A stretch of 22,848 nucleotides of DNA from JBEBSD01 sp040394475 (GTDB lineage: Bacteria; Bacteroidota; Bacteroidia; Cytophagales; Spirosomataceae): positions 1-22,848 of the forward strand of contig JBEBSD010000089.1 of the NCBI GenBank assembly GCA_040394475.1, read 5' to 3'. Shown here in pieces: positions 1-7,508 of the stretch. The first letter of the stretch is position 1. Every line of letters starts with the position of its first letter. The translations under genes and the position numbers were made by a program. The notes below the pieces were generated by a model. That model was not told the origin of the DNA. It saw only the letters and a list, made by a program, of their open reading frames with translations, and did no database searches.

Positions 1-61
1 CCATCTTTAAGATTTTCTTGCGTCTTGCACGCGACGCGACGTGATTTACCGAACGAGGCAT
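1..61 (-). CDS. rplT: 50S ribosomal protein L20, N-terminal fragment (cut by window edge)
   Basis: Only the first 20 codons lie inside the window; the gene continues beyond base 1. The reverse strand starts with ATG at 61 and reads MPRSVNHVASRARRKKILKM, the typical basic N-terminus of L20, which binds 23S rRNA and is needed early in 50S assembly. It is the last member of the thrS-infC-rpmI-rplT cluster and follows rpmI after a 114-bp spacer. In several bacteria L20 represses its own operon by binding leader mRNA; I see no clear structure of that kind in the spacer. Confidence 0.93.
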   Translation of the reverse strand, partial: MPRSVNHVASRARRKKILKM

Positions 62-175
62 AATAGTAACTTGTTTTTGACGACCGGTGCTTAATCAGTT
101 AAGACTTTGAAACCGGGCATCGGGTGTAACAAACAAACCGATCAGGTTCTTTTTAACTTTGACTGCCGGGAACGC

Positions 176-373
176 TTAGTTCAGTCCGAGCATCGCCAAC
201 ACACGTCTTTCGTCGCTTACATGCACCAGCCCTGTTTTCACGAGGCCTTTCTTGCGCTTGTTCGACTTTTTAGTCAGGATATGACTATGGAACGCGTGTT
301 TGCGTTTGATTTTGCCGGTACCAGTCAGCGAAAACCGCTTTTTGGCTCCGGAAATGGTTTTCATTTTAGGCAT
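176..373 (-). CDS. rpmI: 50S ribosomal protein L35
   Basis: A 65-residue, strongly basic protein starting MPKMKTISGAKKRF, with the L35 core 'GKIKRKHAFHSHILTKK' and an R/K-rich end. L35 is a small structural protein of the large ribosomal subunit. The frame stays open upstream to 445, but those 24 extra residues are hydrophobic and unlike L35, so the ATG at 373 is the start. It lies between infC and rplT in the classical order, all on the minus strand and presumably co-transcribed. Confidence 0.95.
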   Translation of the reverse strand: MPKMKTISGAKKRFSLTGTGKIKRKHAFHSHILTKKSNKRKKGLVKTGLVHVSDERRVLAMLGLN

Positions 374-503
374 TGTCGAAAATTTAATTAGGTAACAAAA
401 AATAAAACAGCCCGCAAAGCTACAAAAAACCTCAAAAACTAACAACCTGTACGAAAAATATAAACATACCTTTCATACAGTAAAGCACCTGATGGCTCAG
501 AAC

Positions 504-1058
504 TTATTTTTTGGCTACATTCGGGGCGAGGATCACAATCATCCGTTTCCCTTCCAGTTTGGGCTCCATTTCGACTTTTCCATAGTCGGCCAGCGCATCG
601 GTAAACCGCTGCAGGAGGTTGGTGCCTCTTTCCTTGAAGACAATCGTACGGCCTACAAAATGGACATAGGCTTTCACTTTAGATCCTTCTTTCAGAAAGT
701 TGATAGCGTGCTTCAGTTTAAAGTCAAAATCGTGGTCATCTGTATTGGGGCCGAAGCGGATTTCTTTAATCACTACTTTCTGGGCCTTTGCCTTGATTTC
801 CTTTTGCTTTTTCTTCTGCTCGTACTTGAACTTGGAATAATCGGTTACTTTACAAACCGGGGGAACTGCATTCGGCGCAATTTCGACCAGATCCAGACTT
901 TGCGCGACCGCAATCGCCAGTGCTTTGCTGGTTTCCATTACACCTTGTTCTGCACCCTCACCCACCAGCCGGACTTCTCTGGCGGTGATCCGTTCATTGA
1001 TACGATAAGGTTCTTCTACAATTACTCTTCTTGGGCCACGTGGGGGTCTTAATGCCAT
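504..1058 (-). CDS. infC: Translation initiation factor IF-3
   Basis: A 184-residue IF-3. It binds the 30S subunit, prevents premature 50S joining and proofreads the initiator tRNA/start-codon pair. The N-domain is recognisable from 'EPYRINERITAREVRLVGEG' (about residues 16-35), followed by 'LDLVEIAPNAVPPVCKVTDY' and the lysine-rich interdomain linker. The C-domain has 'KEIRFGPNTDDHDFDFKLKH' and ends 'LEGKRMIVILAPN'. The ATG at 1058 gives the usual distance to the RIN motif. An in-frame ATT lies seven codons upstream, directly after a TAA. IF-3 genes sometimes start on ATT, but the ATG is the better choice here. It lies 121 bp downstream of thrS on the same strand. Confidence 0.96.
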   Translation of the reverse strand: MALRPPRGPRRVIVEEPYRINERITAREVRLVGEGAEQGVMETSKALAIAVAQSLDLVEIAPNAVPPVCKVTDYSKFKYEQKKKQKEIKAKAQKVVIKEIRFGPNTDDHDFDFKLKHAINFLKEGSKVKAYVHFVGRTIVFKERGTNLLQRFTDALADYGKVEMEPKLEGKRMIVILAPNVAKK

Positions 1059-1179
1059 ACGTTGGAATTCGTTCTTAATTTAGTTTAAATGTTTCGTTTC
1101 GATCCGGAAAACCTGCTTCTTTTCAGACGGTTATGCCGCCGACAAAATCAGGTCGAATTACGTTATTATTCAGGAAAAA

Positions 1180-3135
1180 CTAAAAAACTGACAAAATCTT
1201 TTTGATTTCTTCCTGAAAATAGGCGCTGAATGCTCCAATCGTCATGCTTCCCAGGTCGCCTTCTCCCTTTTTGCGGATCGAAACGGTCCCTTCCGCCGCT
1301 TCTTTCTCTCCTACGATCAGCATGTACGGGACTTTGGTCACTTCGGCATCCCGTATTTTCCTTCCGATCTTTTCATCCCGGTGGTCCACAAAACCCCGGA
1401 TGTCATGGTCCTGCAACTCGAAGAATACCTGATCTGCATAATCTGCATATTTCTCGGAAATAGGTAAAATCGCAATCTGGTCCGGTGAAAGCCAAACGGG
1501 AAATTGCCCGGCAGTATTTTCAATCAATATGGCGATGAAACGCTCCAATGATCCGAAGGGCGCCCGATGGATCATCACCGGCCGGTGCTTTTGATTATCG
1601 GCGCCGACATATTCCAGCTCGAAACGATTGGGTAACTGATAATCTACCTGAATAGTTCCCAGCTGCCACTTCCTTCCCAACGCATCTTTCACCATAAAGT
1701 CAAGTTTCGGCCCGTAAAAAGCGGCTTCTCCCAACACCGTAACGGTATTCAGGCCCTTCTCGGCGGCGGCTTCCTGGATCTCCCGCTCAGCCCTTTCCCA
1801 ATCTTCATCCTTTCCGATATACTTAGCCTTATTTTCAGGATCGCGCAACGATATCTGTGCGCTATAATCATGAAATCCGAGGGTACGGAACACGTAGAGC
1901 ACCAGGTCGATCACCCGGTTGAACTCTTCCTTCACCTGGTCGGCGCGGCAGAAAATATGTGCATCGTCCTGGGTAAATCCGCGTACCCGTGTCAGACCGT
2001 GAAGTTCCCCGCTTTGTTCATAGCGGTAGACAGTCCCGAATTCAGCCAGCCGGAGCGGCAGGTCCCGGTAGGAACGGGGTTCGGTCTTGTAGATCTCACA
2101 GTGATGCGGGCAGTTCATTGGCTTCAGCAGGTATTCTTCTCCCTCGTTCGGAGTTTTTATCGGCTGAAACGAATCCTTCCCATATTTTTCCCAGTGCCCG
2201 GAAGTTTCATACAGGCTTTTGCTCCCGATATGCGGCGTCACGACAGGGACATATCCCGCCCTGAGCTGCGCCTTGCGAAGGAAATTCTCCAGCCGTTCCC
2301 GCAGCATGGCCCCTTTCGGCAGCCATAAAGGAAGCCCCTGTCCTACTTTTTCGGAGAAGGCAAACAGCTTGAGTTCTTTCCCCAGCTTCCGGTGATCCCG
2401 CTTTTTAGCTTCTTCCAGCAGCTCCAGGTATTCGTCCAGCTCCTTCTGCTTCGGAAAAGTGATCCCGTACACACGGGTCAGCATCTTATTGTTTTCATTA
2501 TTCCGCCAATAGGCGCCGGCGATATTGGTCAGCTTAATGGCTTTGATAAAACCGGTGTTGGGAAGATGCGGCCCGCGGCAGAGATCGGTAAACTCCCCTT
2601 GCCTGTAGAAGGTAATCTGTCCGTCTTCGAGGCCATCGATGAGCTCCAGTTTGTACGGGTCGCCTTTGGCTTCAAAAAAGGTATGTGCGTCGGCCTTACT
2701 GACGCTTTCCCGGATATAGGTGTTCTTCTGGCGCGCCAGCTCCAGCATTTTTGCTTCAATCTTCGGAAAATCCTCCTGGCTGAGGGTTTGCCCGTTCAGG
2801 TCCACATCATAGTAAAAACCTTTTTCAATAGCCGGCCCCGTTCCGAATTTAACCTCCGGGTACAGCGCCTCCAGCGCCTCGGCGAGCAAGTGAGCGGACG
2901 AATGCCAGAATGTTGATTTTCCTTCATCATTGTTCCAGGTAAGCAGGACGACCGTTGCATCCGTTTCGATGGGTCTCGTAGCATCCCATACGTCGCCATT
3001 TACTTTTGCTGCCAATACATTCCGGGCAAGGCCCTCACTGATACTTAACGCCACCTGCAATCCGGTCACCCCTTTCGGGTAATTCCGCCGGCTGCCATCA
3101 GGTAAGGTTATCTGAATTTCGGATGAACTATTCAT
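1180..3135 (-). CDS. thrS: Threonyl-tRNA synthetase
   Basis: A full-length class II threonyl-tRNA synthetase of 651 residues, which charges tRNA-Thr in the cytoplasm. In order: a TGS domain at about 1-68 ('ITLPDGSRRNYPKGVTGLQV'); an editing domain opening with the HxxxH site H78-SSA-H82; the catalytic core with the zinc-site segment 'LKPMNCPHHCEIY', class II motif 2 ('YRYEQSGELHGLTRVRGFTQDD') and motif 3 ('HRAPFGSLERF'); and a C-terminal anticodon-binding domain ('YMLIVGEKEAAEGTVSIR'). It heads the thrS-infC-rpmI-rplT cluster. A TAACTTTG box about 50 bp upstream on the minus strand fits a Bacteroidota promoter. Confidence 0.97.
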   Translation of the reverse strand: MNSSSEIQITLPDGSRRNYPKGVTGLQVALSISEGLARNVLAAKVNGDVWDATRPIETDATVVLLTWNNDEGKSTFWHSSAHLLAEALEALYPEVKFGTGPAIEKGFYYDVDLNGQTLSQEDFPKIEAKMLELARQKNTYIRESVSKADAHTFFEAKGDPYKLELIDGLEDGQITFYRQGEFTDLCRGPHLPNTGFIKAIKLTNIAGAYWRNNENNKMLTRVYGITFPKQKELDEYLELLEEAKKRDHRKLGKELKLFAFSEKVGQGLPLWLPKGAMLRERLENFLRKAQLRAGYVPVVTPHIGSKSLYETSGHWEKYGKDSFQPIKTPNEGEEYLLKPMNCPHHCEIYKTEPRSYRDLPLRLAEFGTVYRYEQSGELHGLTRVRGFTQDDAHIFCRADQVKEEFNRVIDLVLYVFRTLGFHDYSAQISLRDPENKAKYIGKDEDWERAEREIQEAAAEKGLNTVTVLGEAAFYGPKLDFMVKDALGRKWQLGTIQVDYQLPNRFELEYVGADNQKHRPVMIHRAPFGSLERFIAILIENTAGQFPVWLSPDQIAILPISEKYADYADQVFFELQDHDIRGFVDHRDEKIGRKIRDAEVTKVPYMLIVGEKEAAEGTVSIRKKGEGDLGSMTIGAFSAYFQEEIKKILSVF

Positions 3136-3186
3136 TAATGTGGTTAATACTTTCAGTAATTAAATCCCGTGTTTTCAGGGATATTG

Positions 3187-3194
3187 CAAAGTTA
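3187..3194 (-). promoter_or_regulatory. Candidate -7 promoter box for thrS
   Basis: The minus strand reads TAACTTTG, a perfect match to the Bacteroidota sigma -7 element TAnnTTTG. It would place transcription start near 3180, leaving a leader of about 45 nt before the thrS ATG. A good -33 TTTG at the usual 19-bp spacing is not visible, so the call rests on the -7 match and its position. Confidence 0.45.
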
Positions 3195-3299
3195 ACGGAT
3201 ATCTGACAAATGGTAAGCCACTGGTTTGGCATTTCTTTTTTTGAAAAAAAATTGGCTTCCCGATAGTCCTTTTTCCCTTCTGCCCTGTACTACAGTGAA

Positions 3300-4256
3300 A
3301 TGTTGTTTTCCATGAAGCTGAAATCCCTCACCTGCGTAACCCTTCTCACCCTCCTTTTTGCAGCCTGCAACACCGCCACCGAGCAATCCGGGAGTTCTTC
3401 TGAAGCGGATGAAGCGGAGCAGTTATTCCCCGGGGAGTTGGTGAGCTTCACCCCGTATGACCACAATCCGGTCTTCAGCGGCACCGGAACGGCTACCTGG
3501 GACCAGCTCATCCGTGAAAGGGGTTTTGTCATGAAGGAAGACAGCACCTGGTACCTTTGGTATACAGGCTATTCCAAAACGAACGGAGATGATACCAAGT
3601 ACCTGGGACTGGCCACCTCACCGGATGGTTTATCCTGGAAACGCTTTCAGGAAACGCCCATTCATACGGAAATCTGGGTGGAAGACATGTTTGTGTACAA
3701 GGACGGATCCACCTACTATATGTTTGCCGAGAGCCGGGATGATATTGCACACCTGCTCACTTCTACGGACAAAGTAAACTGGAAGGTGGAGGGGCCGGTT
3801 ACCATCCGTCTGAAAAACGGGGATCCCTTGCCCGAAGGCCCTTACGGAACCCCTACGGTCTGGAAGGAAGGCGACACCTGGTACCTGTATTACGAACGCA
3901 ACGATGCGGGCGTCTGGCTCGCTACGTCAACTGATCTTGCCACCTGGACCAACGTACAGGACGAGCCGGTCATAGCGGCCGGGCCGGAAGCCTACGACCA
4001 ATATGCGGTGGCCCTGAACCAGATCATCCGGTACAAAGGCGCCTACTATGGCTATTACCATGCTTCCGCATTTGAAGACTGGCGGGAGTGGACCATGAAT
4101 ATTGCCGTTTCCCACGATCTCATCCATTGGGAGAAATACGACCGGAACCCGATAATGGGAAATAACCTTTCCAGCGGAATGGTGGTGGATACCGAAAAGG
4201 GATTCCGCTTCTATACCATGCATCCGGAGGTCAACGTGTTTTTACCCCAACCGTAA
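3300..4256 (+). CDS. Lipoprotein with GH43/GH32/GH130-like five-bladed beta-propeller
   Basis: A predicted exported lipoprotein of 318 residues: a hydrophobic signal followed by lipobox LFAAC with Cys23. A second ATG at 3312 (MKLKSLTC) gives an equally good signal peptide and may be the true start. The mature part repeats the pattern of five-bladed propeller glycosidases: strands such as 'STWYLWYTGYS', 'DTWYLYYERN' and 'GAYYGYYHAS', each followed by 'LATSPDGLSWKR', 'TSTDKVNWK', 'ATSTDLATW' or 'AVSHDLIHWEK'. Acidic residues at blade starts ('YDHNPVF', 'WVEDMFV', 'EGPYGTPTV') sit where catalytic residues lie in the GH43/GH32/GH130 superfamily. The substrate cannot be inferred. It is transcribed divergently from thrS, with no SusC/SusD partner nearby. 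Confidence 0.75.
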   Translation: MLFSMKLKSLTCVTLLTLLFAACNTATEQSGSSSEADEAEQLFPGELVSFTPYDHNPVFSGTGTATWDQLIRERGFVMKEDSTWYLWYTGYSKTNGDDTKYLGLATSPDGLSWKRFQETPIHTEIWVEDMFVYKDGSTYYMFAESRDDIAHLLTSTDKVNWKVEGPVTIRLKNGDPLPEGPYGTPTVWKEGDTWYLYYERNDAGVWLATSTDLATWTNVQDEPVIAAGPEAYDQYAVALNQIIRYKGAYYGYYHASAFEDWREWTMNIAVSHDLIHWEKYDRNPIMGNNLSSGMVVDTEKGFRFYTMHPEVNVFLPQP

Positions 4257-4285
4257 TTCGCCTCTCAACAGCCCTATCCAGCTTT

Positions 4286-5176
4286 TCAGACCAGTTTCGG
4301 CTTGCGCCCCGACAGCAGATATTCCCGGTTAAACAACACCACGGAAACTGCAATCAGTGAATACGAAAGCGCCTGCACCCCGGTTACCGCCTCGTTGAAA
4401 TACAGGACGGCCACCACGAAGTTCATCAGGGGATTGATATACAACAAAACCCCCATTGTCGAGGAAGGCACCCGCTGCAGGGCGTACAGATTGAGGTAAA
4501 GCGGAATAATGGTAAACACGATCGCGATCACCCCGATCAGGGTATAAAATGTGGTGTCGGTATAGAGCGGTCCGGAAAATACCGGAAAGAACGGCAGCAG
4601 GATCAGGGCCGAGCACACCACCTGCAAGGTAAGTACAGTGAACTTATCGAACCCTGCATTCTGACGCTGACTGACCAGGTACAATGCATAGGAAACGGCT
4701 ACGATCAGGCTGTAGACGACGTCCATAAAATGCCCGATCGACAATAGCAGACAAGCCAGGGCGCTGAGTGCGACCGCTGCCCATTGTCCTTTACTGAGGT
4801 GTTCCTTCAGGATAAAATGTGCCAAAACCGTTGTCACGATCGGACAAACCAGGTACGAGAGCGAGCCGGCCTTGACGCTGATATGGTTTACCAGGTAAAT
4901 AAAGAAAAACCAGTTCGCCGTCAACAGGACCCCGCCTGCAAAGGTCAGGAACGCAATCTTCCTTTTTTCTCCGAGAGACAATTGCATGAAGCGGGCAGCA
5001 TTTTCACGGAGCACCTTCCAGCGAAAAAGCACCCCTGCCAGCAGCAGCAGCGCAGCACAAAGAAAAACCCTGTAAAACAGGATATCCAGAGAAGGATGCA
5101 TTGCCAATGGTTTTAAGGCAATACTAAAAAACCCCCAGAGCACAAAGGCTGTCAAAGCTGCTACGTAATATTTCAT
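4286..5176 (-). CDS. RarD/EamA-family inner-membrane permease
   Basis: A 296-residue very hydrophobic protein with about ten transmembrane helices, the size and topology of DMT-superfamily EamA transporters. The opening 'YYVAALTAFVLWGFFSIALKPL' and the 'ILFYRVFLCAALLLL' segment resemble RarD-type members. The two five-helix halves are separated near residue 145. EamA proteins usually export metabolites or amino acids; the substrate here is unknown. The gene is convergent with the upstream beta-propeller lipoprotein (29-bp gap) and is preceded by a 369-bp spacer carrying a 21-bp repeat array. Confidence 0.85.
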   Translation of the reverse strand: MKYYVAALTAFVLWGFFSIALKPLAMHPSLDILFYRVFLCAALLLLAGVLFRWKVLRENAARFMQLSLGEKRKIAFLTFAGGVLLTANWFFFIYLVNHISVKAGSLSYLVCPIVTTVLAHFILKEHLSKGQWAAVALSALACLLLSIGHFMDVVYSLIVAVSYALYLVSQRQNAGFDKFTVLTLQVVCSALILLPFFPVFSGPLYTDTTFYTLIGVIAIVFTIIPLYLNLYALQRVPSSTMGVLLYINPLMNFVVAVLYFNEAVTGVQALSYSLIAVSVVLFNREYLLSGRKPKLV

Positions 5177-5257
5177 ATACTTCCAACGAATTGATTTTCA
5201 CTATTCTATTCACCTGAACACTGATAGCTGTCATCATGGAACCAGGCTGGTCACAAA

Positions 5258-5281
5258 GTGGACTGTGAGGACACAGTCCAC
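5258..5281 (+). repeat. 24-nt perfect hairpin, copy 1
   Basis: The left arm GTGGACTGTG pairs perfectly with the right arm CACAGTCCAC around an AGGA loop (5268-5271). There is no T-tract, so it is not a standard intrinsic terminator. The same design, with two compensating base-pair changes, is found on the opposite strand at 21216-21239. A decayed version (18 of 24 positions alike) follows the repeat array at 5420-5443. Confidence 0.75.
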
Positions 5282-5309
5282 GGACATTACCGACTTCTGA
5301 CAGCCAATT

Positions 5310-5414
5310 GCTGAAAGCCGATAGCCGATTGCTGAAAGCCGACAGCCAGTTGCTGAAAGCCGACAGCCGATTGCTGAAAGCCGATAGCCGATTGCTGAAA
5401 GCCGACAGCCGGTA
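5310..5414 (+). repeat. 21-bp tandem repeat array, five units
   Basis: Five head-to-tail 21-bp units begin at 5310, 5331, 5352, 5373 and 5394; the last ends imperfectly. Each unit is three related heptads: GCTGAAA, then GCCGATA or GCCGACA, then GCCGATT, GCCAGTT or similar. A degenerate partial unit ending CAGCCAATT precedes the array. Differences between units are mostly C/T transitions. The same heptad vocabulary appears in the arrays at 11740-11851 (inverted) and 12855-12938 (same orientation). There are no unique spacers, so it is not a CRISPR array. Confidence 0.9.
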
Positions 5415-5446
5415 ACAAAGCAGACTGCCAAGACACCGTCCACGGC
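5411..5446 (+). repeat. Degenerate direct copy of the segment left of the array
   Basis: The stretch beginning GGTAACAAAGCAGACTG aligns with the stretch beginning GGTCACAAAGTGGACTG at about 5249. The two share roughly four of every five positions over about 36 bp and bracket the 21-bp array. The hairpin stem kept perfectly in the left copy is broken at several pairs in this one. Confidence 0.6.
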
Positions 5447-5545
5447 CCCCATCATCTGTCAATAACCAAATCCGGAGAAACTTAGTTTAACAGATACCTG
5501 AGAAAAATGCAAATTATTTTCAGACCGTCCGGAGAAGCCGTCTTT

Positions 5546-6754
5546 TTACTCCTTTGCGGCCTTCAGCCATAGCAGGGAAGAATCGCCATAGCTCAGAAAG
5601 CGGTAGTCGCTGGCCAGCGCTTCCGAATAAATACGCCGCCAATCCTCGCCTACAAAGGTGGCTACCAAGAGAATAAGGGTAGAACCCGGCTGATGGTAGT
5701 TGGTAATCAGCCCCTTTACCATCCGGAATGTATAGCCGGGAAAAATAAAGATCCCTGTTTCCGCTGTCAGGGTCTCGAGCCCCTGTTCCTCCATATAAGC
5801 AACAACAGCCGCCAATGCCCCGGCAGCAGTCGGCAATTCGTGCTCCTCAAAGCCATAAGGGTATTTTTTGGATACCCGTAAATCGGCATTTGCTTCTTTG
5901 CCAAGCTTCACACCCAACCAATAGAGACTTTCCAGGGAGCGCAGCGAGGTGGTACCTACGGCCACAACCTTCCCGCGGCATCGCATCAATTCCCCAATCA
6001 AATCTTTAGAAAATACAATTTGTTCGGTATGCATCCGATGCTCCTCGATCTGCTCCGTTTTGATCGGCTGAAAGGTACCTGCTCCAACGTGCAGCGTTAC
6101 AAATGCACGGCCGATCTGCCGGCTCCGGAGCTGTTCCAATACACGCTCGGTGAAATGCAGGCCGGCCGTCGGCGCCGCTACCGCTCCGTTTTGACGGGCG
6201 TATACGGTCTGGTATTGTTCCGAGTCACTTGCCTCCGCTTTTCGTCCCAGGTAGGGAGGCAGGGGAACTTCGCCTAAGGCCATCACGACTTCCAGGAACG
6301 CAATATCCCCTTCCCAGCGAAACTGCACCAGGTTCTGCACGGGATCTGCCAGCCTGACTTCCAGTACGATTCCCTTCCCCCCGATCTGCAGCGAGGCCGT
6401 AAGCGCTTCTTCCCGCTTCCATTTCTTTTTATTGCCGATCATGCATTCCCAAACGCAGGTCTCTTTCACCAGCATGGCATCGTTGACAATCCGGGTAGGT
6501 TCTTCAGGATGCAGCAGCAGGATCTCGATCCAGGCGCCTGTCTGCTTTCTCAGCAACGCTCTCGCCGGAATGACCCGGGTGTTGTTGAATACTAATAAAG
6601 TCCCGGCCGGCAGCAGCTCCGGAAGTTCTTCAAAGTGATGATGCGCTATCTCCCCGTCCTGATAGGTCATCAGGCGTGACTGGTCACGCTGCGGCAGGGG
6701 ATAACGGGCGATCCGCTCGTCGGGAAGTTCGTAAATAAAGTCGGAAAGCAACAT
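5546..6754 (-). CDS. queA: S-adenosylmethionine:tRNA ribosyltransferase-isomerase
   Basis: QueA transfers and isomerises the ribosyl part of SAM onto preQ1 in tRNA, giving epoxyqueuosine at wobble position 34. Family signatures are clear: the N-terminus 'LLSDFIYELPDERIARYPLPQRDQSRLM', 'FNNTRVIPARAL', 'PLPPYLGR', 'YQTVYARQNGAVAAPTAGLHFT', 'LHVGAGTFQPIKTE', 'HRMHTEQ', 'VVAVGTTSLRSLES' and 'LITNYHQPGSTLILLVATFVG'. At 402 residues it is longer than the E. coli protein (about 356), with extra sequence in the middle. It lies 20 bp downstream of a four-helix membrane-protein gene on the same strand, so the two are probably co-transcribed. Confidence 0.96.
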   Translation of the reverse strand: MLLSDFIYELPDERIARYPLPQRDQSRLMTYQDGEIAHHHFEELPELLPAGTLLVFNNTRVIPARALLRKQTGAWIEILLLHPEEPTRIVNDAMLVKETCVWECMIGNKKKWKREEALTASLQIGGKGIVLEVRLADPVQNLVQFRWEGDIAFLEVVMALGEVPLPPYLGRKAEASDSEQYQTVYARQNGAVAAPTAGLHFTERVLEQLRSRQIGRAFVTLHVGAGTFQPIKTEQIEEHRMHTEQIVFSKDLIGELMRCRGKVVAVGTTSLRSLESLYWLGVKLGKEANADLRVSKKYPYGFEEHELPTAAGALAAVVAYMEEQGLETLTAETGIFIFPGYTFRMVKGLITNYHQPGSTLILLVATFVGEDWRRIYSEALASDYRFLSYGDSSLLWLKAAKE

Positions 6755-6774
6755 GTAAAATCCGGTAAAATCGC

Positions 6775-7287
6775 TTATTCCACCTCAGGTGCAGGCGGAC
6801 GAAACAATTGCAAAGGGATCAGCAGGAAGACAATGAACAGCAATACCAGCGTGACGTACATTAACCATGAAAAATCGAACACGTTCTGATCGAATTGCAG
6901 GCTGTTGACCGTTGCCAGTGCGAAAAGGCTGACGCCCAGCACCACGTTGATCATGCCCACAACGCCATACAACCAATTTTCCAGGAACTCATCCAGTTCA
7001 GGACGATTTTGTCCCCACGCCATCCGGTTAGGAATAGGCATCATCGAAACCGGTATTTTCTTTATTTGTCCCTTTACTGCTACAATCACAACGTTATTGA
7101 CCAGGAACAAGGCCATGGCAATATAAAAGATGGCTTCCTTACTCAGGAAAAAGTTCCCCTGTCCCGTTTCGTCAAAATTGACCGCCAGCGATTCGGAATT
7201 GACGGAATACGTCCATACCATTGCCCCCACGACGAGGAGCACGGAACTCCATCTCCATATCTTCGCTACAAAAGTCGAAGTCTTCAT
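6775..7287 (-). CDS. Four-helix membrane protein of unknown function
   Basis: A 170-residue protein I do not recognise. It has four likely transmembrane helices at about 8-28, 51-71, 104-127 and 140-162. A polar loop between helices 2 and 3 contains 'KIPVSMMPIPNRMAWGQNRPELDEFLENW', and the tail is acidic and proline-rich (PPAPEVE). It may be a conserved Bacteroidota DUF membrane protein. It is followed 20 bp later by queA on the same strand, which suggests one transcript but not a shared function. Upstream are a good TAATTTTG -7 box and a near-palindrome. Confidence 0.8.
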   Translation of the reverse strand: MKTSTFVAKIWRWSSVLLVVGAMVWTYSVNSESLAVNFDETGQGNFFLSKEAIFYIAMALFLVNNVVIVAVKGQIKKIPVSMMPIPNRMAWGQNRPELDEFLENWLYGVVGMINVVLGVSLFALATVNSLQFDQNVFDFSWLMYVTLVLLFIVFLLIPLQLFRPPAPEVE

Positions 7288-7313
7288 CCTTACTAACTCA
7301 TTAAATTGCGGTG

Positions 7314-7321
7314 CAAAATTA
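7314..7321 (-). promoter_or_regulatory. Candidate -7 promoter box for the membrane-protein/queA pair
   Basis: The minus strand reads TAATTTTG, a perfect TAnnTTTG match. It would start transcription near 7307, about 20 nt before the ATG at 7287. The upstream half of the promoter overlaps the near-palindrome at 7325-7346. Confidence 0.5.
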
Positions 7322-7324
7322 ACC

Positions 7325-7346
7325 GTAAGGTTTTCTAAAACCTAAC
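7325..7346. promoter_or_regulatory. Near-palindrome overlapping the promoter; possible operator
   Basis: The arms GTAAGGTTTT and AAAACCTAAC are inverted repeats with one mismatch in ten around a CT centre. The site lies just upstream of the -7 box at 7314-7321, in the region RNA polymerase or a repressor would occupy. No regulator gene is adjacent, so an operator role is only a guess. Confidence 0.35.
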
Positions 7347-7425
7347 CTGTCAAAGACAGAATCAAAAAGATGCCATGAAACCACGAATTTCTCTTATTCC
7401 GGGGACCCGGCTGAATTATTTCCCC

Positions 7426-7433
7426 TATTTTTG
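7426..7433 (+). promoter_or_regulatory. Candidate -7 promoter box for the sialidase-like gene
   Basis: TATTTTTG matches TAnnTTTG and lies 75 bp before the ATG at 7509, giving a leader of about 70 nt. No clear -33 TTTG is seen at the expected distance. Confidence 0.4.
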
Positions 7434-7508
7434 AAAAGGTGCAAGGGTATTAATCGCCTACTAAGACGTATTGCTAGTAGATTCCTGTTTTAATCCTTAC
7501 CGGTAACC

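Larger units (their letters stand above)
5177..5545. other. Repeat-bearing spacer between queA and the permease
   Basis: This 369-bp gap separates the queA stop from the permease start, both on the minus strand. It holds a 24-nt perfect hairpin (5258-5281), a 21-bp tandem array (5310-5414) and a decayed second copy of the hairpin region (about 5411-5446), so the array sits between imperfect direct repeats of about 36 bp. Reading frames across the array translate to repeated LSAFSNR-like heptapeptides. That is a consequence of the 21-bp period and not a sign of coding. I see no convincing terminator or promoter here. Confidence 0.7.

Noticed and set aside
374..445. N-terminal extension of L35
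   Set aside because: The upstream residues are hydrophobic and rich in Cys/Phe, unlike L35, which begins at MPKMKT.
1059..1079. ATT start codon for infC seven codons upstream of the ATG
   Set aside because: Some IF-3 genes use ATT, and this one follows directly after a stop codon, but the ATG at 1058 already gives the normal N-terminal length and the extra residues match nothing in the family.
4257..4285. Bidirectional terminator between the propeller lipoprotein and the permease
   Set aside because: The 29-bp gap shows no stable inverted repeat or T-run.
5124..5462. Minus-strand frames translating to repeated LSAFSNR-like heptapeptides
   Set aside because: The repetition comes from a 21-bp DNA period in a spacer that stays open in more than one frame. 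The frame overlaps the permease start, and there is no plausible protein family.
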